Of a DNA stretch of 64,000 nt, positions 34,107 through 46,169 are shown piece after piece; position 1 is the first letter of the stretch; each line of letters begins with the position of its first letter. The stretch is taken from contig CM060695.1 in NCBI GenBank assembly GCA_030686995.1, positions 97,554,871 to 97,618,870 on the forward strand, in the 5' to 3' direction. The DNA is from Artemisia argyi (lineage: Eukaryota > Streptophyta > Magnoliopsida > Asterales > Asteraceae). Under the pieces are notes generated by a model, which saw nothing but the letters and a program-made list of their open reading frames with translations, had not been told where the DNA came from and made no database searches. A program made the translations under genes and the position numbers.

Positions 34107-35108
34107 TCCCCAAGGACAATTACTTTGGAAAGGACATACCATCCATGGTTGTCCCGGATCTCCAAACTTTCCCCAAGGACAATTAAATTCGGGGTCGAGT
34201 CAAGCTAGCGACTCGGTAATCAAAAAGAATAGCTTCCTCATGAACAATTTAATTCGAGGTCGAGTCAAGCTAGCGACTCGGTAATTAAAAACAGTAGCTC
34301 AATATGGGTTTTCACCCATATTTCTGTATTCTTTCTCTTTTCTACCACCCTAGTGTGGGGGAGATGCCCCACATGTTGTATATATGTATATATCCTCAAA
34401 AAAAAAAAAAAAAAAAAAAAAACCTTGTAAATAGACTAAAATAAAGGTTATTAATATTTCCTTCTTACGTTCTAAGGTTGGTTTAACACCCGGTGCTTTG
34501 AATATTGAGGGAAATATTCATTTCTAAGTGTGGGTGGGGGGGGGGGGGGGGATTCTCACGAATTCAAACACATGTTCCATCAAGCACCCTCATTTGATCA
34601 AAATTTAAAGTTTTTTCACACTTAGAAATGCAATAAATGGTTATCAGTCCACGATGTCTAACCCACATAAGAACTGGCTAATCCAGGAGCAAACGGCTCT
34701 TGGTAAAGATAACTCAAATCCGTTTATGGCTTACAATTTGCCCAAATTTGTATGGTATCTCAACTCGCCATATCCTAAAAAGTGAAAGAGTTGGCTAGCC
34801 CGCAAGATTATGGCTTGTGGTAAAGGCAGTGGAAAAACCATAATTGGTAATCAGCTCACCAAGATGTTGACTTTGTCTATCAAGAGTTGGCTAGTCCAGA
34901 AACATACGGCTTTTGGTAAAGACAAAACAAATCCGTTGACAGCTTGTGGTTTGCTCAAAATCACATGGTTATCAAGTGGACCATAGTTCTTAATTGAACT
35001 GATATATTTGGCTACTCCAGAAGTGATGGCTTTTGGTAAAGAGACAAAAATCCATTAAAATTTTCTTAAAAGATTGCTAGGGACTAGCAATAGTTTAGTG
35101 TGGGGGAT
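34107..35108 (+). repeat. 3' internal piece of a deleted Athila copy
   Basis: Near copy of about 45170-46169: the end of pol, A-tract (34398-34422, 25 A), G-tract (34536-34551, 16 G), four TTGGCTAGTCCAGAAG-type units and the polypurine tract GTGTGGGGGA before the next LTR. CTTTCCCCAAGGACAATTA occurs both at the junction and again 60 bases on, like filler DNA made during repair. Confidence 0.88.
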
Positions 35109-38100
35109 TGATGAGTGTGTAAATACTCATCATTTCTGTCACATTTAGACTGCAAAAACATCTGAAAACACACAGGAATGCCTTAAAATACATAAAATAT
35201 CCCTGGATTGTGTTTTTATGAAAAAGGATTGAAAACTGATGAAAAACAACATATTTCACATAATTTACAGTTTTAGTCCCTGAACTTTGAAAATTTGGCA
35301 AATCTAGTCCCTGGTAATCCAAAACTTGTTAAATATCATCTAAGGTCCTTAGGGATTCATAAGTTGTCAAGTTTAGTCCTTTAAAGTTAAAAATTGCAAA
35401 ATGACAACTTTAGTCCCTCAAGTTTGAAAAATGTCAAAATTAGTCCTTAAGGTTTTAAAAATGGAAAAATATTAAAAATAAACCTTATACTATTCATGAA
35501 CGGCATAATTGGTCCTTGTGATAACATTGTGATATTTACAGGTTCAGTCCCCCAAAAATCCAAAATTACAGTTTAGGTCCTTGGGCTTTTACCACCTAAA
35601 ACCAAACCGGACCCTAAATATTAAAACCTAAAACTAAAACCAAACCAAATACAACCCAACACAACACCCTAGCCCACCTTACCCTTTCCAGGCCCAAAAC
35701 ACAAAAGCCCACACCCCCTTTTTATATAAAACGGGCGTTGACCCGTTTAACCCTCCCAAAACCGCCAACACTGTTCATCCCTCTCCCTCACCCCTGCAAC
35801 ACCAAACCACCCTCCACCTCCCTGGTATTCCACCTCACCACCACCTGTCTACCTCCACCTCACCCTTTAAAACCTCATCATACCAACCCTTAATTGCAAT
35901 AATTGCTTCTCCACCACTTTTCCTCAAAACCATCCCACTTTCCCCTGTTTTGCTACTAAACCACCCCAACTTAGCTACTAACCATCTCAATCTTGTCCCC
36001 TTCACTTATACAACATTCCAAGGTGCATTAATTGGGAAATATCGGCTACAAGTTATCTGTTTCACTTTTGGCGCCAAAAGCACATTCAAAGGCCAAGATC
36101 AATTTGACTAATCCAATGGTCTATATTGTTTATGGGAAATATTCAAAAACCAAGTGGGATTGCAAAAGATCTATAAAGAAGCAAGGAGAGGCATTGTAAA
36201 AAAATCTATCTAGTGTAATTTTAGTTACTTAAATTCGTATTAATCAAATTTCCATTTCCAGTGTATTTCCAAGCTTTTAAGCTTTTTGTTAAGATATTTC
36301 AGTGTGAATCAAAGTTACTTTCAGTATCAATTTCAAGTATTGTCTTTTGAATTCAGTTTATGCTATTTTACTTCAAAAATCTCAATAGTATCTTAATGTT
36401 GTTAGAAGTGTTGATTAGGGACTCATAAGCTCATAATATAGCTTCTGTAAGCTATTAGAACTATTAAAACCAGTGTTAATCATAAAACTCAAAAATACAT
36501 AAAAATCAAGAAAAATAGGTGAAAAATAAAAAATCATTGAAGTTGATGAAGAAAGCAAGGAGCAGGGTGTATTTTGGATTGCCCTTGGGTTAGTAGCTTA
36601 GTGGTAAGCTTATAAGAGTGTCCTTTGGTCCTTGTTCTTGGTTTCTCAGCTTGAAGCACTTGTAAGCCATTTTTTACCAATATTTGCATTTCACTGTATA
36701 TGTATGCTATATGATCTTGTTTGTGTATTTTCATGATCTTATGTTTTTGTTAAGTGGTTTTATTAATTGATATCAGTTGCTTGTTTGTTGAAATTTGTAG
36801 TTGCTTAAAATTTCATATTCACAGTTAAAACACCATCTTGGTCATTTCTGAGTTTGATGCTTGTGTTCTTGGTATTTCATGTTTATTTGATCTTTGTTAA
36901 TGATAGTATAAGGTTTGATAACAAGATTGAGGATCAGATCAGTCATTTACTTTGATAATCACAAATCAAGCTTGATAAGGTAGTGTTTGGATTTAACTGT
37001 GTAGTGTTTCATTAGTTGGTTTAAGTGATTGATATCTGTTCTTACATGTTACTTATCACCTAAATTGACCAAAACAACAAAGTCTCAATGAGTTACAAGC
37101 TTAAAAGTCAAAATCACCAATAATTTGGCTTAAACTTCTGTCTGTGTTGAATTTTAAGTTGCATAAGTCTCATTTGATCTCACAAGTACAAGTTCTAGCT
37201 TATTTTAGTCTTATTATAGCTTATCTAACCTATATCAATAATAAAATCAAGTTAGAATTTCACTTTAGTCAACTTAGCTTAATATCTAAAAAAAAAGTCA
37301 AAATTGACTTTGTCAGGAAATCTCATTTTTAGCAAGAATTGTTTGGAATTTAGTAGGCAAATCTAAGACTTGAGCTTATTACATGTGAAAGTATACCAGC
37401 TAAACTACTGAATCCCATGTTCAATATATTTTTGTGAATTTTTTTGTGTTAGTTATACAGGCTCAAAATCACTTGCAGGGGAAGTACCTCCCCTGTGCAC
37501 AGTCACTGCACCACCACCACCACCACTTTGGTGGTTGATTCTGAGCAACTCAGTGGGTCCCACAGGCCCCAAGTTGGTTCTTTCAACCCCCCTCCTATTC
37601 ACCTTCAAGTTTTGAGCTTACTTTTGAGCTCAAGCTCAGTGGACCCCACCTTAATTCACCCCTAAACCTTGTCCTATTTCTGTCTCAGTCCATCAATAAG
37701 CAATTGCTTATTGTGGCTTTTTAGCTTATCCTTTGAGCTTATTTGATAGATTTCTGCTTAATCATGTCAATCTAACTTAAGTGAACCAGAATCCACCCTT
37801 GTGGACCCCACATAAGCTCATTTGAGCTTATTTCTTGGTTTGGTCAAACATAATCAACTGTCAAAGCTAATAAGCACTCACAGTGCTTATTTTTGAGTTC
37901 CAAATAAGTTGTTTTTACAAAAGTTTCATATTTTAAGTATTTTAGTAGTTCTATAAAAGAAAAATTAGAAAAAGCCAAATTTAATTATAGTCATAGCTTC
38001 TATTTAATAGAAATTATCTTTTTAATTTTCTTTTCAACTTATTTTAAGCACTCTTGCATTTTTATATTTTTATTAAATCTCTTTTATATTAAAGTACTTT

Positions 38101-39292
38101 TATAAATTTTTCCATATTTTTCCTTTGTCATTTAGTGGTTTTTAGAATTAATATTAGTTTAATTAATTATTAATTAATATTAAATAATTAAATAGCAAAA
38201 TTAGATTTTATTTAGTAACACCTAGTTTTTATAATTTTCCTAGCTTTTATATAAGTAATAACATTTTTAGGAATTTTTCTAGAATTTCTACTGTTCATTT
38301 TTTATTTTTTAGAATATAATTAGTTTAATTGATAATTAATTAATAATTAGAATTATAATCAGTAAATTAGTTTAAAAATACATAAAACCAATTTTTTATA
38401 ATTTTTAGGATTCCTGTGATGGTTAATTAGATTTATAAAAATCTTATTAATTATCTAAGCCTTTTTAGTAATTGTAATAATTTAAATTAGTTTAATTAGT
38501 TAATTAATAAATTAAATAATAATTAATTAATAATAAATATATAAATAGTGTTAAAAATATAAATTTAGTTTTAAAATAAGTTTTATAATATTTTAGATTT
38601 TTCTAAGTTTTAATTTTATTTTGCTATACTTATTTTACATTTTCTTATTATTTAGTATATTATTAAATAGTTAAAAATAGTTATTAAATAAATAATAATT
38701 AATTAAATAGTTATGAAAATAATTTTAAATTTCTAATAATTTTCTTATACTTTTAGGAATCCAAAAATACAATTTTCACATTTGTGGGAGTTGTATTTGA
38801 CAGAATTCACATTTGTCTCATACGTTTACGTTTATTTAAATTTAAACGTACATTTTATTTCTAGGTTTTCTTAACTTTTAAATAATAAGTTAATAATTAT
38901 AAAATAAATATTTTAAGTTTATTTAATTTGCATTTAAGCCCCTAAGGCACGCAAATTCCTACTATAGTTAAAATCATTTTTGTTTCATATGTTTACGTTT
39001 AAATATTAAACGTACGCGTTTTCCAGTTCCTTTTCATTTGTGCTTATCTGATTTCACGTATTAGTTGATATAGCTTATCAAAGCTATTCTAACTTATATT
39101 TCAGTAGTACAATCACTTGAACCCTTTTCCTGTTCAATTCACCTGATCTCAAAGTCATTTTATTTCAGATTTCACGCCTCGTTGGGATCTAACGACCCAG
39201 GGAAACACTACACTCCACGGAGTATTGGTTTAGACTGTTTGACTTATTGACCATTACTTGGTTGATATTTTCTGACTGTTTACCACCAATCA
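35109..39292 (+). repeat. Athila LTR (left of gag-pol)
   Basis: 4184 bp, TGATGAGTG...CCACCAATCA. The first 480 bases carry repeated TTAGTCCCT/TAGTCCTT phrases; a TATA box TTTATATAAAAC lies at about 35720, followed by ACGGG-N6-CCCGT. The middle third (about 37900-39000) is extremely AT-rich with TTAATTA runs. No coding frames. Confidence 0.92.
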
Positions 39293-39297
39293 ATTTA

Positions 39298-39315
39298 TGG
39301 CGCCGCTGCCGGGGA
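39298..39315 (+). other. primer binding site, tRNA-Asp type
   Basis: TGGCGCCGCTGCCGGGGA begins 5 bases after the LTR. It matches the complement of plant tRNA-Asp 3' ends at all but one base, as expected for Athila elements. Confidence 0.85.
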
Positions 39316-39495
39316 GGTGTGTTGCGTATTACGACTTTTGAAGCATCTGCGAGTTTGAATAAATCACTCATTGTTATATATCATCTGTGTCCATATTTCT
39401 ATATTATCTTATAAAAACAAAAATCCAAAAAAGATTTTTTTTTTCTATTTTTAATTTCCCGTCACTCTAAGGATTCTTAGAGTCGTCTCTAGTGC

Positions 39496-42117
39496 ATGCG
39501 CACTCGTTCTTCTAGGTCAACAAGCCCTTTTCGTAAGCTTGTCAGAATTTCTCGAAGACGTCGTAGACGTTCTGCCCCAACAGCCGTATCTGAGATACGT
39601 GCTGTTACCACAGAAAAAGTTATCACGGCGGAAGACCGTCCGATGAATGAGCTTCTCCAAGCACCCATCGAGGGTTACGGAGACGCTATTGTTGTCCCAG
39701 CCATTGTGGCTGAATACTTTGAGCTCAAAACCGGGTTACTAAATCTAGTAACCTCAAGCCAATTTTATGGTTTTGAGAGGGATGATCCTCATGCTCATAT
39801 TCGATGGTTTAACAAGATTACATCTATCATCAAATACAAGAACGTCCCTTCCGAAGCAGTCAAGCTTCTTCTATTCCCATTTTCTCTTGAGGGGGCAGCC
39901 CGGATTTGGCTGGAAAAACAACCTCCTCGTTCAATAGTATCATGGGAGGATTTAGTTACCAAATTTGTAAACGAATTTTTTCCCCCGTCCAGAACGACAA
40001 GTCTTAAAAATGAAATCATCAAATTTACTCAAAGGTTTGATGAATCGTTTGGTGACGCATGGGATCGTTTCAAAAAATTGCTTCGTCGATGTCCTCATCA
40101 TGGTTTCACTGAATTAATGCAAATTGACACTTTCTATAATGGTGTGAGCCAATCTGACCAAGATTCTCTCAATGCCTCCGCAGGAGGTAATTTTTTGAGT
40201 AAAACCACTAAAGAAGCTTTAGAAATCATTGAAAATAAGTCCAAGGTCCGCACTATACGTACAAAGCCATATAACTCCCAAGTGAGTGCTGGTCCTTCTA
40301 CTTCATCTCCCGTGAGTACTTCTAGCACCGATGCTAAGATAGACAAACTCACGGACGCTATTCAAGCTTTGATTCTCTCAAACCAAAAGAAAGTCACTTT
40401 CACACAAAACCCTTCACATGCTGAAGTAAAAAAGGTGGAAGTTTGTGTCACTTGTGGTGGCCCACATGCATACTACAACTGTACTGCCACCGATGGTAGT
40501 CCTTTAGAAGCCAATGCCTTAGCCGGTACTACAAATCAGGGAGGTAATCAATACCGTCCTCAAATGGAACCAAGTTACCGTGCTAACACACATATGGGAC
40601 CACCCGGTTTCACCCAAAACCAGAATTTGCAAAATCGAAACCAGAACCAACCGCGAATGAACCAAGGTTATCAAAACCAAGGGAATTTCAATCCTGGACA
40701 GAATCAAGGTTTCCACAACCAAGGAAACTTAAAAAAAAACAATTTCAACCCGGGAAATCATTTTCAGGGAAATGGTAATCCAAATCAGGGAAATTTTCAA
40801 CCACAACAAGGTTATAATCAAAATAACCAAATCCAAAATTTCCCCAACCAAACACAAGCCATTCTCCCAGCTCCACAATCATCATCTGATGAGTTGTTGA
40901 AGCAGTTCATGAAAACTCAAGAAGAGACAAACAGGTTGTTGGTCAGCCAGATTTCTGAAATCAAGAAATCTTTAAATGAACGACCCTCGGGCTCTGGAAA
41001 ACTTCCGAGCAACACGATCACAAACCCGAGGGGCGATGCAAAGGCGATCACAACCAGGAGCGGAGTTTCATATGATAGACCCACTGTTCCCACTACCCCT
41101 TCTTCTCCTTCTCCCAAGGTAGTGGAAAATGAAACTGAGGTAAATAAGGATGAAGTACTTCCTACTCATAAAGGAGGTACCCAAGACGTCCCACCTCATG
41201 TTGTCCCGAAACCCAAACCAAATCCAAGAGTTGTTTTTGAACCCAATGATATCCCAGTTGAAACCCCTAAATCCAAACCTTCTACCTCTTCTATTCCTTA
41301 CCCCTCACGTTTGAATGAGCAAAAGCTCCGCGAAAAGGCTAGTCACGAGATGGATAAATTCTTTCAAATCTTCCAAGATTTACATTTTGACATTAGCTTC
41401 GCGGATGCTATTATTCTGATGCCCAAATTTGCATCAACAATCAAACACTTGTTAAGCAACAAGGAGAAACTGTTTGAAATGGCAAAGACTCCCTTGAATG
41501 AGAACTGCTCAGCAGTTCTTTTAAAGAAGCTTCCCGAGAAGCTTGGAGATCCTGGAAAATTTCTAATACCTTGTGTATTTCCAGGAATGGTTGATTGCTA
41601 TGCCTTGGCCGATCTTGGTGCAAGCATAAACCTAATGCCTTATTCAGTTTGGAAGAAACTTTCTCTTCCGGATCTTACTCCTACCTGCATGACTCTAGAG
41701 CTTGCAGATCGATCGATATCTTGTCCTCTTGGCATTGCCGAGGACGTGTTTGTGAAAGTAGGAAAGTTCCATCTCCCCGCTGACTTTGTGGTTGTTGATT
41801 TCGATGCTGATCAAAGGGTCCCTCTCATTGTTGGGAGGGGATTCCTTAGAACGGGCCGTGCTCTTATTGATGTATTTGAGCAAGAAATCACCTTGCGTGT
41901 GGGTAATGAAGCTGTTACCTTTAACCTCGATCAAACCTCGAGGTACTCCTCAAATTATGATTCTGAAGCGGTTAATCAAATAGATATCATAGACATTGCT
42001 TCAAAGGAGTACTCTCAAGAATTTCTTGGTTATTCTCATAATTCTGTGAGTGGGGGATTCCACTCCATCATCACAACCTATTATTTCCGACTCTTCCCCT
42101 TCTCTCACTCCATTTGA
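39496..42117 (+). CDS. gag-pro: Athila gag-protease polyprotein
   Basis: An uninterrupted 873-residue frame. The N-terminus is Arg/Ser-rich (residues 1-30). A retrotransposon-gag domain spans about 75-245 (LLLFPFSLEGAARIWLEKQP, EFFPPSRTTSLKNEI). A zinc knuckle C-x2-C-x3-H-x4-C lies at 317-329. A long Asn/Gln/Gly-rich segment (345-460) follows, then a coiled-coil-prone stretch (465-495) and a protease with active-site DLGAS at 706-710. The last about 20 residues are out of frame: a five-G run at 42052-42056 has one G too many compared with the pol frame, so translation ends at 42117 instead of running on into pol. Gag and protease may be functional; the whole polyprotein is not. Confidence 0.92.
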   Translation: MRTRSSRSTSPFRKLVRISRRRRRRSAPTAVSEIRAVTTEKVITAEDRPMNELLQAPIEGYGDAIVVPAIVAEYFELKTGLLNLVTSSQFYGFERDDPHAHIRWFNKITSIIKYKNVPSEAVKLLLFPFSLEGAARIWLEKQPPRSIVSWEDLVTKFVNEFFPPSRTTSLKNEIIKFTQRFDESFGDAWDRFKKLLRRCPHHGFTELMQIDTFYNGVSQSDQDSLNASAGGNFLSKTTKEALEIIENKSKVRTIRTKPYNSQVSAGPSTSSPVSTSSTDAKIDKLTDAIQALILSNQKKVTFTQNPSHAEVKKVEVCVTCGGPHAYYNCTATDGSPLEANALAGTTNQGGNQYRPQMEPSYRANTHMGPPGFTQNQNLQNRNQNQPRMNQGYQNQGNFNPGQNQGFHNQGNLKKNNFNPGNHFQGNGNPNQGNFQPQQGYNQNNQIQNFPNQTQAILPAPQSSSDELLKQFMKTQEETNRLLVSQISEIKKSLNERPSGSGKLPSNTITNPRGDAKAITTRSGVSYDRPTVPTTPSSPSPKVVENETEVNKDEVLPTHKGGTQDVPPHVVPKPKPNPRVVFEPNDIPVETPKSKPSTSSIPYPSRLNEQKLREKASHEMDKFFQIFQDLHFDISFADAIILMPKFASTIKHLLSNKEKLFEMAKTPLNENCSAVLLKKLPEKLGDPGKFLIPCVFPGMVDCYALADLGASINLMPYSVWKKLSLPDLTPTCMTLELADRSISCPLGIAEDVFVKVGKFHLPADFVVVDFDADQRVPLIVGRGFLRTGRALIDVFEQEITLRVGNEAVTFNLDQTSRYSSNYDSEAVNQIDIIDIASKEYSQEFLGYSHNSVSGGFHSIITTYYFRLFPFSHSI

Positions 42118-45100
42118 GGGAAGTGATTTCCTTTTGGAAGAGGTCGAAGCTTTTCTCAAAAGTGATTCAGTTCCAGCAGGAATTGATAACACTGAGATTG
42201 ATCTGGAGGGAGATATTCTTCTCCTTGAGAAATTGCTAAATCAAGACAATTCTCCTCCACTCCCTCCCGTAGAACTTCATAATGAGGAAATTAAATCGGT
42301 TGATAAAAACGATGAATTTCCTGAGGTCGAACTCAAGGACTTACCTCCTCATCTTGAATACGCATTTTTGGAGGGTGATGATAAATTACCCGTCATTATT
42401 GCTAAAGGTTTAAGTGATAAGGAAAAGGTTGCTCTCATAAAGGTCTTGAAGTCACACAAGCAAGCAATTGCTTGGAAGCTCTCCGATTTTAAGGGTATTA
42501 ACCCAGATTTTTGTACACACAAAATCTTAATGGAGGATGACTTCAAGCCCGCAGTGCAACATCAAAGACGGGTGAATCCAAAAATACATGATGTCATTAA
42601 ACAAGAGGTTCTCGAACTTCTTGATGCAAGATTGATTTACCCCATCTATGACAGTCCATGGGTTAGTCCCATCCATTGCGTCCCAAAAAAGGGTGGCATT
42701 ACTGTTGTCACTAATGAGGAAAATGAGTTGATTCCAACTCGGCTGGTTACTGGGTGGCGTGTTTGCATTGACTATCGTAAGTTGAATGACGCCACCCGCA
42801 AAGACCACTTTTTGCTGCCCTTTATGGATTAGATTCTTGAGAGATTAGCAGGGATCGAGTACTATTGTTTCCTTGATGGTTTCTCAGGGTACTTTCAAAT
42901 CCCCATTGATCCGTCGGATCAAGAAAAGACTACCTTTACATGCCCTTATGGAACCTTTGCTTATAAACGTATGCCTTTTGGCTTATGTAATGCTCCAGGT
43001 ATGTTCCAGAGGTGCATGATGGCCATATTCACCGACATGATCGGTAAAACAATGGAGGTCTTTATGGATGACTTCTTGGTCATTGGGGATTCATTCCAAA
43101 CATGTCTCACCAATTTAGAAAAAATGCTGAAAAGGTGTTAAGACACCAATCTATGTCTAAATTGGGAAAAGAGTCATTTTATGGTCAAAGAGGGCATTGT
43201 CCTCGGCCATAAGATTTCCAAGAATGGGATTGAGGTTGACAGAGCTAAGGTTGATGTCATTGCTAAATTGCCTCACCCTACTACCGTCAAAGGTATTAGG
43301 AGTTTCTTGGGTCATGCCGGTTTCTATCATAGATTCATACAAGATTTTTCTAAAATCTCCCGGCCTATGACTCATCTCCTTGAGAAGGATATTCCTTTTA
43401 TCTTCTCACCAGAGTGCATCGAAGCTTTTGAAACATTGAAGAAAAAGCTTACTAAGGCACCCATTCTTGTTGCCCCCGACTGGGATTTACCCTTTGAGCT
43501 CATGTGCGATGCAAGATTTTGCTATCGGTGCAGTCTTGGGGCAACGCAAAACGAAAGCAAAACTACGCAAGCAAAACTATGAACGAAGCTCAAACTCATT
43601 ACACCACTACGGAAAAAGAATTATTAGCCGTGGTGTATGCTTTTGAAAAGTTTTGGACATACTTAATCTTGACAAAATGCGTAGTGTATACGGATCACTC
43701 GGCTCTAAAATATCTCTTTGCAAAACAAGATGCAAAGCCGAGATTGCTCCGTTGGGTTCTCCTCCTTCAGGAATTTGATATCATTATTCGTGATAAAAAA
43801 GGAGCTGAGAACCTGGCTGCTGATCATCTGTCCCGATTAGAGAACCCTCATCAAGATGTGTATGAGAAAAAGGAAATAAATGAAACATTTCCTCTCGAAA
43901 CACTCAATGCGGTTGCTTTTCGTGGAGATTCTACTACCCCATGGTTTGCTGACTTCGCAAACTACCATGCGGGTAACTTTGTTGTGAAAGGGATGTCAAC
44001 CCAACAGAAGAATAAATTCTTTAAGGATGTCAAACATTACTTCTGGGATGACCCCTACTTATTCAAAATCTGTGCGGATCAAGTCATCCGACGGTGTGTA
44101 TATGGACAGGAAGCCACTGAAATTCTCAAGGCTTGCCATGCTGGACCCACTGGAGTCCATCATAATCCCAACTACACCGCCAAAAAGGTGTTTGATTCCG
44201 GATTCTTCTGGCCCACAATTTATAAAGATGCCCAGGATCTCATTAAAACCTATGACGCTTGTCAACGTCACGGAAACATTTCACAAAGAAATTAGATGCC
44301 ACAAAATGCTATTCAAGTCTGTGAGATCTTTGATATCTGGGGCATTGACTTTATGGGGCCATTCCCATCATCTAGAGGAAACAAATACATACTTGTGGCT
44401 GTTGACTACTTGTCAAAATGGGTTGAAGCGAAAGCTTTACCCACAAATGATGCCCGAGTTGTAGTGAAATTCCTGAAATCCCTTTTTGCCCGTTTTGGAA
44501 CTCCACGTGCTATCATAAGTGATCGTGGTACGCATTTCTGCAATGACAAATTTGACAAAGTCATGCAAAAGTATGGTGTAACTCACCGTCTTTCTACCGC
44601 GTATCACCCACAAACAAGTGGGCAAGTGGAGGTTTCAAACCGTAGTATCAAAAGGATACTTGAGAGGACTGTAGGAGAAAACCGTGCTGCCTGGTCGGAT
44701 AAATTGGATGACGCACTATGGGCCTTTCGTACAGCTTATAAAACACTCATTGGGTGTACGCCTTACAAGCTTGTGTACGGAAAGACATGTCATCTACCGA
44801 TGGAACTTGAGCACAAAGCCTACTGGGCATTGAAACATGCCAACTTTGACCTCAAAACTGTGGGTGATCACCGAAAAGTTCAAATGAATGAATTAAATGA
44901 ACTACGTGATCAGGCTTACAAGAACTCTTTAATCTAGAAAGAAAAGACAAAGAAGATTCATGACTCAAAAATAAAGAACCGCATTTTTAACGTTGGTGAT
45001 CGAGTCCTTCTCTTTAATTCTAGATTAAAGATCTTCTCGGGAAAGCTCAAAACCCGTTATACTGGCCCAGTCACTATCACAAAGGTTTATCCATATGGTA

Positions 45101-45228
45101 CCGTTGAGTTATCTCAAAATGACGGTCCATGTTTTAAAGTGAATGGGCATCGTTTGAAACACTACTTTGGAGAGGACATACCATCCATGGTTGTCCCGGA
45201 TCTCCAAACTTTTCCCAAGGACAATTAA
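42050..45228 (+). pseudogene. pol: Athila pol (RT, RNase H, integrase), broken
   Basis: All domains are recognisable in order: reverse transcriptase (42370-43300, with WRVCIDYRKLNDATRKDHF and catalytic FMDDFLV near 43064), RNase H (43490-43850, [20 protein letters not shown]), integrase zinc finger ([10 protein letters not shown] ... CQRHG) and integrase core (DFMGP near 44350, [22 protein letters not shown]), ending FGEDIPSMVVPDLQTFPKDN. In-frame stops lie at 42830-42832 (TAG), 43139-43141 (TAA), 44293-44295 (TAG) and 44935-44937 (TAG). Small deletions and frame changes lie at about 43515-43580, at the start of RNase H. The normal final stop is 45226-45228. Not translatable. Confidence 0.93.
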
Positions 45229-45438
45229 ATTCGGGGTCAAGTCAAGCTAGCGACTCGGTAATCAAAAACAGTAGCTTCCTCATGAACAATTTAATTCGAG
45301 GTCGAGTCAAGCTAGCGACTCGGTAATCAAAAACAATAGCTCAATATGGGTTTTCACCCATATTTCTGTATTCTTTCTCTTTTCTACCACCCTAGTGTGG
45401 GGGAGATGCCCCACATGTTGTATATATGTATATATCCT

Positions 45439-45487
<49 letters not shown>

Positions 45488-46169
45488 GTAAATAGACTAA
45501 AATAAAGGTTATTAATATTTCCTTCTTATGTTCTAAGTGTCGGTTTAACACCCGGTGCTTTGAATATTGAGGGAAATATTCATTTCTAAGTGTGTGGGGG
45601 GGGGGGGGGGGGATTCTCACGAATTCAAACACATGTTCCATCAAGCACCCTCATTTGATCAAAATTTAAAGTTTTTTCACACTTAGAAATGCAATAAATG
45701 GTTATCAGTCCACTATGTCTAACCCACATAAGAACTGGCTAATCCAGGAGCAAACGGCTCTTGGTAAAGATAACTCAAATCCGTTTATGGCTTACAATTT
45801 GCCCAAAATTGTATGGTATCTCAACTCGCCATATCCTAAAAAGTGAAAGAGTTAGCTAGCCCGCAAGATTATGGCTTGTGGTAAAGGCAGTGGAAAAACC
45901 ATAATTGGTAATCAGCTCACCAAGATGTTGACTTTGTCCATCAAGAGTTGGCTGGTCTAGAAGCAAACGGCTTTTGGTAAAGACAAAACAAATCCGTTGA
46001 CAGCTTGTGGTTTGCTCAAAATCACATGGTTATCAAGTGGACCATAGTTCTTACTTGAACTGATACATTTGGCTACTCCAGAAGTGATGGCTTTTGGTAA
46101 AGAGACAAAAATCCATTAAAATTTTCTTAAAAGATTGCTAGGGACTAGCAATAGTTTAGTGTGGGGGAT
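45229..46169 (+). other. Athila non-coding 3' internal region
   Basis: Carries GCTAGCGACTCGGTAAT duplicated (45247 and 45312), an A44 tract (45440-45483) and a G17 tract (45596-45612). Four degenerate units of TTGGCTAGTCCAGAAGCAAA / CGGCTTTTGGTAAAG lie at roughly 100-base intervals. The polypurine tract GTGTGGGGGA sits at the LTR edge. No protein. Confidence 0.85.

Noticed and set aside
39298..39315. tRNA-like sequence
   Set aside because: It is an 18-base primer binding site, not a tRNA gene; no cloverleaf around it.
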